Source: Algoriphagus hitonicola
GTDB lineage: Bacteria; Bacteroidota; Bacteroidia; Cytophagales; Cyclobacteriaceae
Assembly (NCBI RefSeq): GCF_900113375.1
Contig: NZ_FOPC01000004.1
Coordinates: 277,847 to 341,846, forward strand
DNA length: 64,000 nt
Direction: 5' to 3'
Both the position numbers and the translations under genes were made by a program. The notes beneath the pieces were generated by a model. It had not been told where the DNA came from, did no database searches, and worked only from the letters and a program-made list of their open reading frames with translations. Positions 17,938 through 26,555 of this stretch are shown one piece after another. The first letter of the stretch is position 1, and each line of letters starts with the position of its first letter.

Positions 17938-18864
17938 ATGGAATATTACAACAAGGTAATTGAATCGGTAAATATCCGATTTTTACGCGGTTTTAATTAT
18001 CAAATTGAAAAGCCGGTGACCGTCACGGATCACAAGGAATTTGATAATATGTTGATCTTGCTCCATCATGGTAGCCTGAAATTCGGAGATGATCAGGAGA
18101 TACTCAATGAAGGTGAAATTTTGTTTTTGCCCGGTGAGAAAAAGACGTCTTTGACTTTCGGAAGCAGTTCCAAACTCTCTGAACTCGAAATGGAGTCATT
18201 TCGCGACAATAAGCGTAAATATCTGCAGACTATAAGTTTTCGGGATATTAAAAACTCCGAAGATGACTGTATCTCTGTCATAAGTTTTGAATCAAAAGTT
18301 TTTGATGTAGTCAATTTCTTCAATTCCCTGGACATTCCTCCTTTTATCATTCGATTCAATGATCGCCTTGCGATGCTCGTCGAGGATCTGATGAAAGAAC
18401 AAGAGGTGAGTTCTGTCGGAAAAGAGCGCTCACTTCGTGCGCTAACCGAACTTCTGGTTATTGAATTGTTGCGGCATATTTTGAAAAATCGCCTATTCGT
18501 AGAGGAGATTTCTACCAATGTCACCTACTTCAAAGATCCGAGATTGATCGAGCTATTTAAATTTATCAAGACCAATCTCAACGGTGATCTTTCTAACAAA
18601 GTCTTGGCAAAAATCGCCAATGTGTCAGAAGACTATGTAGGACAGTATTTCAAGATGCTGACTGGAATCAATCCTCAAGATTATATCGAATATCAACGCA
18701 TGGAAGCAGCGGTGGAGCTTTTGAGAACAACCAAAAAATCCATTCGGGATATCGGCAAAGAAGTCGGATATAAAGATACTGCTTACTTCTGCAGAAGATT
18801 TAAGATGATGTACGGCGTTCCTGCCGGAAAAATGCGCAGAAGAGAATCGCTCATTAATCCTTAA
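17938..18864 (+). CDS. AraC-family transcriptional regulator
   Basis: 308-residue DNA-binding regulator. The C-terminal AraC domain (about 203-302) has two helix-turn-helix units, 'NKVLAKIANVSEDYVGQYF' (about 220-238) and 'IRDIGKEVGYKDTAYFCRRF' (269-288). The N-terminal 190 residues contain a cupin-like stretch ('LLHHGSLKFG', 'NEGEILFLPG') that would hold an effector or dimer site. Its target is not evident: the flanking genes are an acyl-CoA dehydrogenase upstream and, convergent, pcrB. The TTAA at 18861-18864 serves as the stop of this gene on one strand and of pcrB on the other. Confidence 0.92.
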   Translation: MEYYNKVIESVNIRFLRGFNYQIEKPVTVTDHKEFDNMLILLHHGSLKFGDDQEILNEGEILFLPGEKKTSLTFGSSSKLSELEMESFRDNKRKYLQTISFRDIKNSEDDCISVISFESKVFDVVNFFNSLDIPPFIIRFNDRLAMLVEDLMKEQEVSSVGKERSLRALTELLVIELLRHILKNRLFVEEISTNVTYFKDPRLIELFKFIKTNLNGDLSNKVLAKIANVSEDYVGQYFKMLTGINPQDYIEYQRMEAAVELLRTTKKSIRDIGKEVGYKDTAYFCRRFKMMYGVPAGKMRRRESLINP

Positions 18865-19643
18865 TTGATTATTAGGCTGTGATTAAGCCAATTGCGATAG
18901 CTTAAAACCTCGGTGAGAAAACCGGGGTTTTTTTCTACGCCATTACCAATCACTACCAAATCCGCACCTGCAGAAAACGACTGATGCACTTTTTGAAGAC
19001 TATCGATTCCTCCACCGATCATCAGTGGGGTAGCTCCGATTTGCTTCTTGACCAATTCGATAATATCAGGTGCCACTGATCCCAAGGCTCCACTTCCCGC
19101 ATCCAAGAAAATATATTTCATTCCCAAAAGTTTCCCTGCTAACGCGGTTTGAAGGATTTTTTGCTTTTCGGTATTTAAGAGTGGAAGGGTTTGACTTCTT
19201 TGGTGCACACTCAAAACCTCCCCATTGTTGACCAAAATATAACCGGTAGGCAGTACTTCCAGTCCGGACTGAGAGATCGAAAGTGCCGCTTGGACTTGCT
19301 GATCGATCAAAAACTCCGGATTGCGGCCTGAGATCAGGGATAAGAATAAAATGGCGTCGGCTTCCTCGGAAAACTGAAACCGGGAACCCGGAAATAGAAC
19401 TAGGGGAACAGCCTGACATCGATTCTTGATTTCTGTAACCAAATCATTCAATCCGCTTCCGCTATAGGTACTTCCTCCCAAAAAAATCAAATCTGGGACT
19501 GAGCGCTCATTATCAAATCCTGAAAAATGAGTCCACGTCTCCGAGGTAACTTTCTCGGGGTCGATCAACCAAGCCACTCCTTTTTTCTGATTTTTGGCGA
19601 ATTGCTTTAGCGTCTTAGCGACCTTCTTTGGGTTTCTGCTCAT
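18861..19643 (-). CDS. PcrB/GGGPS-family glyceryl phosphate prenyl synthase
   Basis: TIM-barrel prenyltransferase that makes an ether link between sn-glycerol-1-phosphate and a polyprenyl diphosphate. It has 260 residues. Visible motifs are WLIDPEK (25-31), FLGGSTYSGSG, YIFLDAGSGALGSV and MIGGGIDS, which match group II geranylgeranylglyceryl phosphate synthases known from archaea and some Bacteroidota. The start at 19643 lies 29 bp inside the upstream gene, and an in-frame start further upstream (19691) is less likely. It is the last gene of a three-gene minus-strand unit with two small membrane proteins. The product's role in a bacterial cell is unresolved. Confidence 0.88.
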   Translation of the reverse strand: MSRNPKKVAKTLKQFAKNQKKGVAWLIDPEKVTSETWTHFSGFDNERSVPDLIFLGGSTYSGSGLNDLVTEIKNRCQAVPLVLFPGSRFQFSEEADAILFLSLISGRNPEFLIDQQVQAALSISQSGLEVLPTGYILVNNGEVLSVHQRSQTLPLLNTEKQKILQTALAGKLLGMKYIFLDAGSGALGSVAPDIIELVKKQIGATPLMIGGGIDSLQKVHQSFSAGADLVVIGNGVEKNPGFLTEVLSYRNWLNHSLIIN

Positions 19644-19998
19644 GATCGCTATCGGGGTTGAATAAATCTTTAAAAAATTTTTCTTTGGCAAGTGCCAAGC
19701 CCAATATCAAGAGTCGCTGACTCATGCTCGGCCAAAAAGTAGATTTTTTTGGTTTGGTGATTTTATTGCGAAGATCGTCGTCGAGCAAGCCTTCTCGCTC
19801 CAATACGTCAATGGCGCGTTGGGTTTTATTGCTTTTTTTTCGTTTGCTGGCTTTTACGATAGTATAGGCTAAAAGCCCTCCGACGAGGACTGCTCCACCG
19901 ACTTTGAGCCAATCTTCAGAATCTTTTTTTAGTAAGTCCAGCTGTTTTTGAAGGGTTTGCTCCAGTTCTTCAGCCTTATTTTCAAGTTCATTTTTCAT
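19615..19998 (-). CDS. Small membrane protein, YtxH-like organisation (unassigned)
   Basis: 127 residues. An N-terminal charged, probably coiled-coil segment (about 1-33, rich in Glu, Lys and Leu) is followed by one membrane segment (about 34-52, VGGAVLVGGLLAYTIV), a basic stretch KASKRKKSNK and a cytoplasmic-looking tail. I do not recognise a defined family. The layout and the neighbour (a holin-III-like protein) resemble envelope stress pairs common in Bacteroidota. It overlaps the upstream gene by 11 bp and pcrB by 29 bp, so all three are likely translated together. The start at 19998 (MKNELENK) was chosen over a less supported one 9 codons upstream. Confidence 0.65.
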   Translation of the reverse strand: MKNELENKAEELEQTLQKQLDLLKKDSEDWLKVGGAVLVGGLLAYTIVKASKRKKSNKTQRAIDVLEREGLLDDDLRNKITKPKKSTFWPSMSQRLLILGLALAKEKFFKDLFNPDSDHEQKPKEGR

Positions 19999-20350
19999 CA
20001 GAATCCTCTTCCTTGAGTTTGTCAAAAATAAAACTCTTTATTCCATCTTGTACTTTTTTCTGAATTCCTTGATTGTACCGACTGAGGTATAAAATCAATA
20101 AAATCAGCATATACAACAAACTAACCAGCAAAAACCCCATAAAAGGGGATTCGACGAGACTACTGAGATAAAAAGCCAAAGAAAGACTCAGAAATAAAAA
20201 GACCAAAAGTACCAATATCACCATCGCCATCAGGAGAATAACCCGGCTTACCATCGCCATGATTTCATCCTGAATCTCGGATTTGACGAGGTTCACACGG
20301 GTCTCTATGAGACTCTTGACAGTTTGTATAATTTCGCTGACATTAAGCAT
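19988..20350 (-). CDS. Phage_holin_3_6-like (holin superfamily III) membrane protein
   Basis: 120 residues. It has an amphipathic N-terminus (SEIIQTVKSLIETRVNLVK), two strong membrane segments (about 36-61 and 69-90) and a charged tail ending EEDSDEK. The 'ETRVNLVKSEIQDEI' helix before the first membrane segment is the usual signature of this family, which in chromosomal operons is not a phage lysis gene but an envelope-associated protein of unknown role. It leads the unit with the coiled-coil membrane protein and pcrB. Confidence 0.75.
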   Translation of the reverse strand: MLNVSEIIQTVKSLIETRVNLVKSEIQDEIMAMVSRVILLMAMVILVLLVFLFLSLSLAFYLSSLVESPFMGFLLVSLLYMLILLILYLSRYNQGIQKKVQDGIKSFIFDKLKEEDSDEK

Positions 20351-20416
20351 ACTTCAAAAAACAGGTGAAAGATGAATAGAGTTCGTAATATACTTTAAAT
20401 GGCTTGAGCAAAAAAA

Positions 20417-21016
20417 TTATACACTGGAGGCATCCTCTTCCTGCCGATAATATTGAAATCGCATTACCGCCTCTATTGCTTTACGAATAGCGACATTGAT
20501 CGGATAGGATTCAGAAAGATACTGATCCAGATCATTGAGCTGACTGTAATACTCGGTAGCCATAGGAATGGACTTTCCTTGATTGATTTGTACACTTAGC
20601 TCTTCAAAGGCTTCTTTTTTACTTTCTTTTAGAATTTTGCAGGTGATCAGTTCCTTGACTCCATTTTTATTTCGCCGGGCAGCACTCCCAAAAATCCTAC
20701 AGATCATCCCTCGATTGGCATAATTGGAGCAAAAACCAAAACTCCCGTCCTCAGAAGTCTTTCGATAAATCATGCACTGACCGGATTCGGGTAAATTTTC
20801 TAAGCTCTCCAAGGCCTGATTAGCCGTGCCTTTTTCATAAAAATCAAAAGCCAAGGGCAAAAACTCCAATGGCGAGGCAGTGACCTTGGGGCTGGAGCAG
20901 CAGCGCCCACAACCTGAAATACACGCTAGGCCTCCTTGATCAGCCAGTTCCTTGGTCTCTAGATCCAGCTGACCAAATAATTCCAGTACAGCTTGAGATT
21001 TCTCGAATAGATTCAT
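20417..21016 (-). CDS. YkgJ-family cysteine cluster protein
   Basis: 199 residues with a cluster of cysteines: CISGCGRCC near 32-40, then isolated Cys in 'SGQCMIYR', 'GFCSNYANRGMICRIFGS' and 'LITCKIL'. This pattern defines the YkgJ/zinc- or iron-chelating CxxCxxCC family of unknown function, which probably binds a metal or Fe-S cluster. It is a single gene between the holin-like unit and the divergent LOG gene. A possible -7 element (TACTTTTG on the minus strand, 21037-21044) precedes it. No partner gene points to a pathway. Confidence 0.85.
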   Translation of the reverse strand: MNLFEKSQAVLELFGQLDLETKELADQGGLACISGCGRCCSSPKVTASPLEFLPLAFDFYEKGTANQALESLENLPESGQCMIYRKTSEDGSFGFCSNYANRGMICRIFGSAARRNKNGVKELITCKILKESKKEAFEELSVQINQGKSIPMATEYYSQLNDLDQYLSESYPINVAIRKAIEAVMRFQYYRQEEDASSV

Positions 21017-21036
21017 TAATTATGTCAAATGCAGTA

Positions 21037-21044
21037 CAAAAGTA
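21037..21044 (-). promoter_or_regulatory. Candidate -7 element for the YkgJ-family gene
   Basis: On the minus strand this reads TACTTTTG, an exact TAnnTTTG match 20 bp before the start at 21016. No -33 TTG is seen at the expected distance. The remaining 140 bp to the next gene (21045-21188) shows nothing I can name. Confidence 0.35.
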
Positions 21045-21188
21045 CATGAAGTAAGAGTGAATGGTTCAGTATTGCCAAATAATTTTTTAATTGAAAATCA
21101 ACTAGTTAATAAGCCTTCTTTTTGGAATTAGTCAGAAGTGTGGACGATTTGGCTAGGGAATCGTTTTCTTAGAGATAAATGAAAAATT

Positions 21189-21911
21189 ATGAGTAATTCA
21201 GACGAAAAAAAACAAGAAGAAAAAATCCGTAGAGCGTTTAAAGAACGCGACTGGAGCGAGATCAAGAGTGCTGATTCCTGGGCTATTTTTAAAGTCATGT
21301 CCGAATTTGTAGAGGGATTTGAAAAACTTGCCAAAATCGGTCCTTGCGTTTCTATTTTTGGCTCTGCCAGGACACCTAGAGATCATGCGCATTATAAAAC
21401 CGCCGAAGAAATCGCCGCCAAGCTGGTTCGTCATGGCTATGGAGTGATCACCGGCGGTGGTCCGGGTATCATGGAAGCCGGTAATAAAGGGGCTCATTCT
21501 GAAGGAGGAAAATCTGTTGGACTAAACATAGTATTGCCTTTTGAGCAGTTTAATAATATTTACATCGATCGAGACAAGCTGATAACGTTTGACTACTTTT
21601 TTGTTCGCAAAGTCATGTTTGTCCGATATTCTCAGGGTTTTGTGGTTTTGCCCGGAGGGTTTGGGACGATGGACGAACTCTTTGAAGCGCTTACCTTGAT
21701 TCAGACCAATAAGATTGGAAGATTCCCCATTGTTTTGGTGGGGAAGGATTATTGGTCGGGTCTCGTGGACTGGATCAAAAAAACCATTCTTTTGCACAAA
21801 AACATCAATGAAGAGGATTTGGAGCTCTTTTCTGTTGTGGAAGATGCTACCGAAGCCGTACAAGTCATCGATGATTTCTACAGCAAATATTTACTCAGTC
21901 CCAATTTCTAA
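21189..21911 (+). CDS. LOG-family protein (TIGR00730, putative nucleotide 5'-monophosphate phosphoribohydrolase)
   Basis: 240 residues. The family motifs are clear: GGGPGIMEAGNKGA (about 91-104) and PGGFGTMDE (about 155-163), the latter carrying the PGGxGTxxE catalytic signature. LOG proteins hydrolyse cytokinin riboside or other purine nucleotide monophosphates to free base and ribose-5-phosphate; many bacterial ones act on AMP-like nucleotides and their physiological role is unclear. An N-terminal charged extension of about 40 residues (EKKQEEKIRRAFKERDW) precedes the core. Its stop overlaps the start of the lytic transglycosylase by one base (TAATG), indicating coupling. Confidence 0.9.
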   Translation: MSNSDEKKQEEKIRRAFKERDWSEIKSADSWAIFKVMSEFVEGFEKLAKIGPCVSIFGSARTPRDHAHYKTAEEIAAKLVRHGYGVITGGGPGIMEAGNKGAHSEGGKSVGLNIVLPFEQFNNIYIDRDKLITFDYFFVRKVMFVRYSQGFVVLPGGFGTMDELFEALTLIQTNKIGRFPIVLVGKDYWSGLVDWIKKTILLHKNINEEDLELFSVVEDATEAVQVIDDFYSKYLLSPNF

Positions 21912-22846
21912 TGAACCGAATCCACCTTTTACCCTTATATGTGCTGAGCCTTTTGGCCTTGATTTTAAGCTTGGTTCTTTGGAAATCTATCTCAGAGAAA
22001 CAAACTTCTAATGTATTGCCTAGTCCTGAAAATGGTGCGGAATTGGATATGGGGGTGGATTCGATCCGGATTTTTCCTGTTCCAGAGCAACTGGATTTTG
22101 CGGGGGAAAAAGTGCCATTGGACGATCGAGAGATTTTTGAGCGATTGGAGCGGGAGATTTACGTCAATGCCTATTGGCAGTCCAATATGATTTTGTTGAT
22201 GAAGCGTTCGGGGAAATATTTGGAAGAAATGTCGGAAATTTTGAAAGCCAATGGAATCCCGGATGATTTTAAATACGTGGCCATCGCAGAATCGGCTTTG
22301 ATGAATGTCACTTCCCCTGCCGGAGCCAAAGGTTTTTGGCAGTTTATGCCTGCCACCGCCAAAGAATATGGACTTGAAGTAAGTCGGGATGTGGATGAAC
22401 GCTATCATTGGCAAAAAGCTACACAGGCTGCCACAGCTTATCTGAACAAATCCTTTCAGCGTTTTGGATCCTGGACTGCCGTGGCAGCGAGTTATAATAT
22501 GGGACAAAGTGGATTTTCCAGAAGGCAGCGTGAGCAGCTTCAGGAAGATTATTATGACCTATTGCTAAACGATGAAACCAGCCGTTATCTTTTTCGGGTA
22601 TTGGCCTTCAAGGTGATTTTTGAAAATCCAGAAAAATACGGATTTAACTTAGCTGCCGGTGATTTTTACGAAAATCCCCCACTAAAATCCGTCATGATCA
22701 GCGAAAATATCAAAGATTTGGCTCGCTGGGCAAAGGATCACGGGTATTCATACAAAGAACTGAAAATCTATAATCCTTGGCTTCGTCAGCGAAACATCAG
22801 AATTCCCCGGGGAAAAAGTTACGAGGTACTCCTTCCAGAAAGGTAA
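21911..22846 (+). CDS. Membrane-anchored lytic transglycosylase with SLT and LysM-like domains
   Basis: 311 residues. It has an N-terminal membrane anchor or signal (about 5-24), then an SLT domain (about 112-235) with the catalytic Glu127 in VAIAESALMN, the SPAGAKGFWQFMPATA motif at 135-150 and AASYNMGQSG. A C-terminal LysM-like segment (about 265-311, LKIYNPWLRQRNIRIPRGK) would bind peptidoglycan. It resembles MltD-type enzymes that cut the glycan strand to leave 1,6-anhydro ends. Translation is coupled to the LOG gene through a TAATG overlap. No functional link between the two is evident. Confidence 0.9.
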   Translation: MNRIHLLPLYVLSLLALILSLVLWKSISEKQTSNVLPSPENGAELDMGVDSIRIFPVPEQLDFAGEKVPLDDREIFERLEREIYVNAYWQSNMILLMKRSGKYLEEMSEILKANGIPDDFKYVAIAESALMNVTSPAGAKGFWQFMPATAKEYGLEVSRDVDERYHWQKATQAATAYLNKSFQRFGSWTAVAASYNMGQSGFSRRQREQLQEDYYDLLLNDETSRYLFRVLAFKVIFENPEKYGFNLAAGDFYENPPLKSVMISENIKDLARWAKDHGYSYKELKIYNPWLRQRNIRIPRGKSYEVLLPER

Positions 22847-22975
22847 ACGCGATCTCTATCCGAATCGCTTTGGAGGCCAAATCATTTATTCAAAAAACAG
22901 CGGTAAATGAGAATCTTATTCTAAAGAGGAAAAGATTCTATGGGCAATTCAATAGATTTTTTTACAAGTTGTGGT

Positions 22976-23003
22976 TTTGCATTAGTTTTTGTTTGTAACT
23001 TTG
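22976..23003 (+). promoter_or_regulatory. Promoter for guaB
   Basis: TAACTTTG at 22996-23003 is an exact -7 match, with TTTG at 22976-22979 at a slightly short 16-bp spacing. The guaB start is 36 bp downstream. The rest of the 193-bp gap (22847-22975) has no riboswitch-like fold I can recognise. Confidence 0.55.
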
Positions 23004-23039
23004 ACGGGCAAATAGGGTTACCTATAACCAATATTTGCT

Positions 23040-24518
23040 ATGAATCGAAACTCAGATAAGTTCCTCTTTGAAGCACTCACCTACGACGATGTGCTTCTTG
23101 TTCCGGGTTATTCCGAAGTGCTCCCACGCGAGACTAATACTTCAACCCAACTCACCAAAAAAATCAGACTGAATATTCCCTTGGTTTCTGCTGCAATGGA
23201 TACTGTGACAGAGGCCGAATTGGCTATTGCTATTGCATTGGAAGGTGGTCTTGGATTTATTCACAAAAACATGTCCATCGAAAAGCAAGCTGCCCAAGTA
23301 CGGAAAGTAAAGCGCTCGCAAGCTGGGATGATTTTGGATCCGATTACCCTGCATATCGATGCCAAGGTAAAAGATGCTGAGAATATCATGCGCGATTTTC
23401 ATATTGGTGGTATCCCCGTGGTAGACGAGAACCGAGTCCTCAAAGGAATCATCACCAATCGTGATCTTCGGTTTATCAAAGAGCCTAGTCGTCCGATCAA
23501 AGAAATCATGACGATTGAAAATCTAATCACTGCCAAAGCAGGGGTTTCTTTGGAGCAGGCAGAGGAAATCCTCCAAGAGTATAAAATCGAAAAGCTGCCG
23601 ATAGTCGACGATGAAAACAAGCTAACTGGACTAATTACCTACAAAGATATCCTGAAGCGAAAAGACAAGCCTCACGCTTGTAAAGATGAATATGGACGGC
23701 TTCGTGTCGGAGCCGCGGTAGGAGTCACGGCAGACATTGTAGAGCGTGTCGAAGCGCTCAAAAATGCAGGTGTAGATGTAGTATCCATTGATACTGCACA
23801 CGGTCACTCTAAGGGGGTAATCGAAACCTGTAAAAAAATCAAAGCGGCTTTTCCTGATTTGGAAGTAATCGTGGGAAATATTGCTACTCCTGAAGCAGCT
23901 ATCGCTCTAGCCGAAGCAGGGGCGGATGCAGTCAAGGTAGGAGTAGGGCCTGGATCAATTTGTACTACTCGAATCATCGCCGGTGTCGGAGTTCCTCAGC
24001 TTTCAGCCGTATTTGAATGTGCTGAAGCACTCAAAGGAAAGGATGTTCCTGTTATTGCTGACGGAGGAATCAGATATTCCGGAGATCTAGTCAAAGCCGT
24101 GGCAGCAGGTGCCAGTTCGATTATGATTGGATCCTTATTAGCCGGTACCGAGGAAGCACCCGGGGAAATGATTATTTTCGAAGGAAGAAAATTCAAATCC
24201 TATCGAGGAATGGGTTCTCTCGAAGCCATGGAATCCGGATCAAAAGACCGGTATTTCCAAGACGCAGAGGATAACATCAAAAAATTGGTTCCTGAGGGAA
24301 TCGTCGGTAGAGTTCCTTATAAAGGATTGGTTGCCGAAGTCCTATATCAGTTAGTCGGAGGACTTCAAGCGGGTATGGGTTATTGCGGAACGAAAACAAT
24401 CGATGATTTACAAACCAACGGAAAGTTTGTAAAAATCACAGCGGCAGGCGTGAAAGAATCCCATCCACATGACGTCAGCGTGACGAGGGAAGCGCCAAAC
24501 TATAGCCTCAAATCATAA
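23040..24518 (+). CDS. guaB: IMP dehydrogenase
   Basis: Oxidises IMP to XMP with NAD+, the committing step to GMP. It has 492 residues, normal for the bacterial enzyme. The TIM barrel is interrupted by a CBS pair (about 97-212, [17 protein letters not shown] and [11 protein letters not shown]). The catalytic loop GPGSICTTR has Cys308 and is followed by [12 protein letters not shown]. The finger/flap region contains '[10 protein letters not shown]'. It is a single transcription unit between its own promoter and a strong terminator at its stop codon. guaA is not in the window. Confidence 0.97.
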   Translation: MNRNSDKFLFEALTYDDVLLVPGYSEVLPRETNTSTQLTKKIRLNIPLVSAAMDTVTEAELAIAIALEGGLGFIHKNMSIEKQAAQVRKVKRSQAGMILDPITLHIDAKVKDAENIMRDFHIGGIPVVDENRVLKGIITNRDLRFIKEPSRPIKEIMTIENLITAKAGVSLEQAEEILQEYKIEKLPIVDDENKLTGLITYKDILKRKDKPHACKDEYGRLRVGAAVGVTADIVERVEALKNAGVDVVSIDTAHGHSKGVIETCKKIKAAFPDLEVIVGNIATPEAAIALAEAGADAVKVGVGPGSICTTRIIAGVGVPQLSAVFECAEALKGKDVPVIADGGIRYSGDLVKAVAAGASSIMIGSLLAGTEEAPGEMIIFEGRKFKSYRGMGSLEAMESGSKDRYFQDAEDNIKKLVPEGIVGRVPYKGLVAEVLYQLVGGLQAGMGYCGTKTIDDLQTNGKFVKITAAGVKESHPHDVSVTREAPNYSLKS

Positions 24519-24556
24519 AAAAAGGCTAGTCGAAAATTTTCGACTAGCCTTTTTTT
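24517..24556. terminator. Bidirectional terminator between guaB and the kynurenine operon
   Basis: Perfect palindrome with 20-bp arms centred at 24536/24537. It reads A7-GGCTAGTCGAAAA and its complement, giving a T7 tail on both strands. It overlaps the stop codons of guaB (24516-24518) and of the convergent nitroreductase gene (24555). Confidence 0.92.
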
Positions 24557-25163
24557 ATTCTCTTATCCAGCCGACTTTCTCGGCCATAGGTTCTCTTTTT
24601 CCGGCTGGCCATCGATCACTTGCAGGCTTTGCCACATAGAAAAATCCCATCAACATATCCTCACCTTCCAATCCGAAATCCTCTCTGGCCTCCGGCCAAA
24701 AAGTAGGCCCGCCAGTACCCCAATAAGCGGCTAATCCGTGTGCTGATGCGGTCAAATACATATTTTGAACAGCCATAGAAACAGCCGCAATTTCCTCCAT
24801 CACAGGAATTCCCGAGCCTTCTGTCCGCTTCATCAAAATCGCAATGACATGAGAGGCCTTCAGCGGGTTTTCTTTGAATTTCTGATAAGTCGCCTCTAGA
24901 AATTGTGTTCCGTTTTTTTCGGCCCGTGTTTTATATAACTCAGCTTGATAGTCCGCAAATTTCTTTAGGCCATCACCCGTGTACACGATAAACCGCCATG
25001 GTTGGGTCAACTTATGAGTCGGGGCCCAATTGGCATTTTCGAGCATTTCTTCGATGATAGAATCATCCACGGGGTCATTTTCCTTAAACTGCGCCACAAA
25101 CATCGATCGGCGTCCACGGATTATTTTATTGACTTCTGCAATATTGAAATCAGGTTTTTCCAT
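24555..25163 (-). CDS. Nitroreductase-family protein
   Basis: FMN flavoprotein of 202 residues. The nitroreductase fold motifs are 'IIRGRRSMFVAQF' (N-terminal FMN phosphate contact), 'NANWAPTHKLTQPWRFIV' and 'AYWGTGGPTFWPEAREDFG'. It is the last gene of the kynurenine operon, 14 bp after kmo, so it may act on a pathway intermediate or protect against reactive quinoid by-products, but this is only suggested by position. Sequence alone cannot separate a nitroreductase from related flavin enzymes. It ends at the strong bidirectional terminator. Confidence 0.85.
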   Translation of the reverse strand: MEKPDFNIAEVNKIIRGRRSMFVAQFKENDPVDDSIIEEMLENANWAPTHKLTQPWRFIVYTGDGLKKFADYQAELYKTRAEKNGTQFLEATYQKFKENPLKASHVIAILMKRTEGSGIPVMEEIAAVSMAVQNMYLTASAHGLAAYWGTGGPTFWPEAREDFGLEGEDMLMGFFYVAKPASDRWPAGKREPMAEKVGWIRE

Positions 25164-25177
25164 TAAATTTATTGTTT

Positions 25178-26530
25178 TTAAACAGCCTTGGCTGTTTCCA
25201 ATTTGTCTATGATGTCTAAATAATCCAGCTTATCCCAGTTTTCGGTTATTAATGGATCAGCCATAACTTTATTCATGATGGCTTCTTGTAATTTCCCCTG
25301 AGCGTAAGCCTCCGCATAGCCCATATCTGTAAAAGTAACCATGGAATACAGCGGAATCCATTCCTTGGGATAAAGCTCATGAAGTTTTGCTTCGATTTTT
25401 TTCCTGATAATAAATTTCGGATCAGCTACAGAATCTCTCATTTCGATAAAATTCTCCATCGCTAGCTGACAGATCGCATCGGTATCGGGCTTTCTCTTTT
25501 TTTGAAATTTTTCGAAAACCAAATCCCAAGAATTGACCCCATATTTTTCGATCAATTGATTGAGAATATAACAGTCCTCAAACCCACAATTCATCCCCTG
25601 TCCATAAAAAGGAACCATGGCGTGCGAAGCATCTCCGAGGAGTACACTGTGTCCTTTGACCCAAGGATAGCACTCGACATTAATCAAGGCTGAGGTTGGA
25701 TTTCGAAAATATTCCGTCTTCAAATCCGGCATGAGGTGATAGGCATCATCAAAATAGGATCGAAAAACCTGATCCAAATCCGCTTCATCGTTGATTTTTT
25801 CAAAGCAAACTTTCGCTCCTTCAAAAGGAAGAAATAAGGTACAAGTAAATGATTTATCCGGATTAGGTAAAGCAATCAACATAAATTTCCCTCTCGGCCA
25901 GATGTGCAGCGCATTAGGATCCATGGCAAATTCCCCTTCAGCTGTGGGAGGAATAGTCAATTCCTTATATCCGTGGGAAATGTATTCTTGTCGGTAATTA
26001 AAGCGGATTTGCTTTTGCATAGCCGTTCTGAGAGCAGAATAAGCTCCGTCAGCCCCGATGATCACCGGAGCAATCTGTTTTTGTTTTCCTTCCTTCGTTT
26101 CAAAGGTGATTTCTTGATTCTCGAAATTCACATCCAAAAATTTGTGCTCAAAACGAATCTCAGCCCCTAAACGCTCAGCTTCTTCGGCCAGCAGTTGATT
26201 GAATTTTCCTCTGGAAATAGAATAGATCGCCTGATCTTCTTTTCCGTAGGAAATAAAAGTAGTCCCGCCATGCTCGTCATGGACTTTTCGTCCATACATC
26301 GGAATAGCCAAGGGTAGGACCTTGTCTTTGAGGCCTACCTGCCCGAGGCTTTTCCATCCACGGTGACTGAGCGCCATGTTTATGGATCTACCACCTTCGT
26401 CATAAGGGGTTTTACGTTTATCGGGCCGCTTGTCGTAAACGGTCACGTCAAGGCCTTGTTTTCTAAGATATATTGCCATTAGAGTGCCGATCAAGCCAGC
26501 CCCTAATACAGTAATTTCGTTTTTTTCCAT
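25178..26530 (-). CDS. kmo: Kynurenine 3-monooxygenase
   Basis: FAD- and NADPH-dependent hydroxylase converting kynurenine to 3-hydroxykynurenine. It has 450 residues. The FAD Rossmann motif GAGLIG is at 10-15, a second FAD contact is 'GDASHAMVPFYGQGMNCGFED' (GDASHAM, then GQGMNCGFED), and the substrate region has 'SINMALSHRGW'. The start at 26530 (MEKNEITVLGAG) was chosen; six codons upstream is an alternative start without support. It lies between kynU (25 bp upstream) and the nitroreductase gene. The C-terminal hydrophobic tail of eukaryotic KMO is absent, as expected for the bacterial enzyme. Confidence 0.95.
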   Translation of the reverse strand: MEKNEITVLGAGLIGTLMAIYLRKQGLDVTVYDKRPDKRKTPYDEGGRSINMALSHRGWKSLGQVGLKDKVLPLAIPMYGRKVHDEHGGTTFISYGKEDQAIYSISRGKFNQLLAEEAERLGAEIRFEHKFLDVNFENQEITFETKEGKQKQIAPVIIGADGAYSALRTAMQKQIRFNYRQEYISHGYKELTIPPTAEGEFAMDPNALHIWPRGKFMLIALPNPDKSFTCTLFLPFEGAKVCFEKINDEADLDQVFRSYFDDAYHLMPDLKTEYFRNPTSALINVECYPWVKGHSVLLGDASHAMVPFYGQGMNCGFEDCYILNQLIEKYGVNSWDLVFEKFQKKRKPDTDAICQLAMENFIEMRDSVADPKFIIRKKIEAKLHELYPKEWIPLYSMVTFTDMGYAEAYAQGKLQEAIMNKVMADPLITENWDKLDYLDIIDKLETAKAV

Positions 26531-26555
26531 GAGGAGGTTTTTTCCCACGCTTTAA

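Noticed and set aside
19988..20350. Holin-like gene as a sign of a prophage
   Set aside because: No lysin, structural or integrase genes nearby; the family is common in chromosomal operons of this phylum.
22847..22975. Riboswitch upstream of guaB
   Set aside because: No purine riboswitch-like stems or conserved core seen; only promoter elements near the gene.
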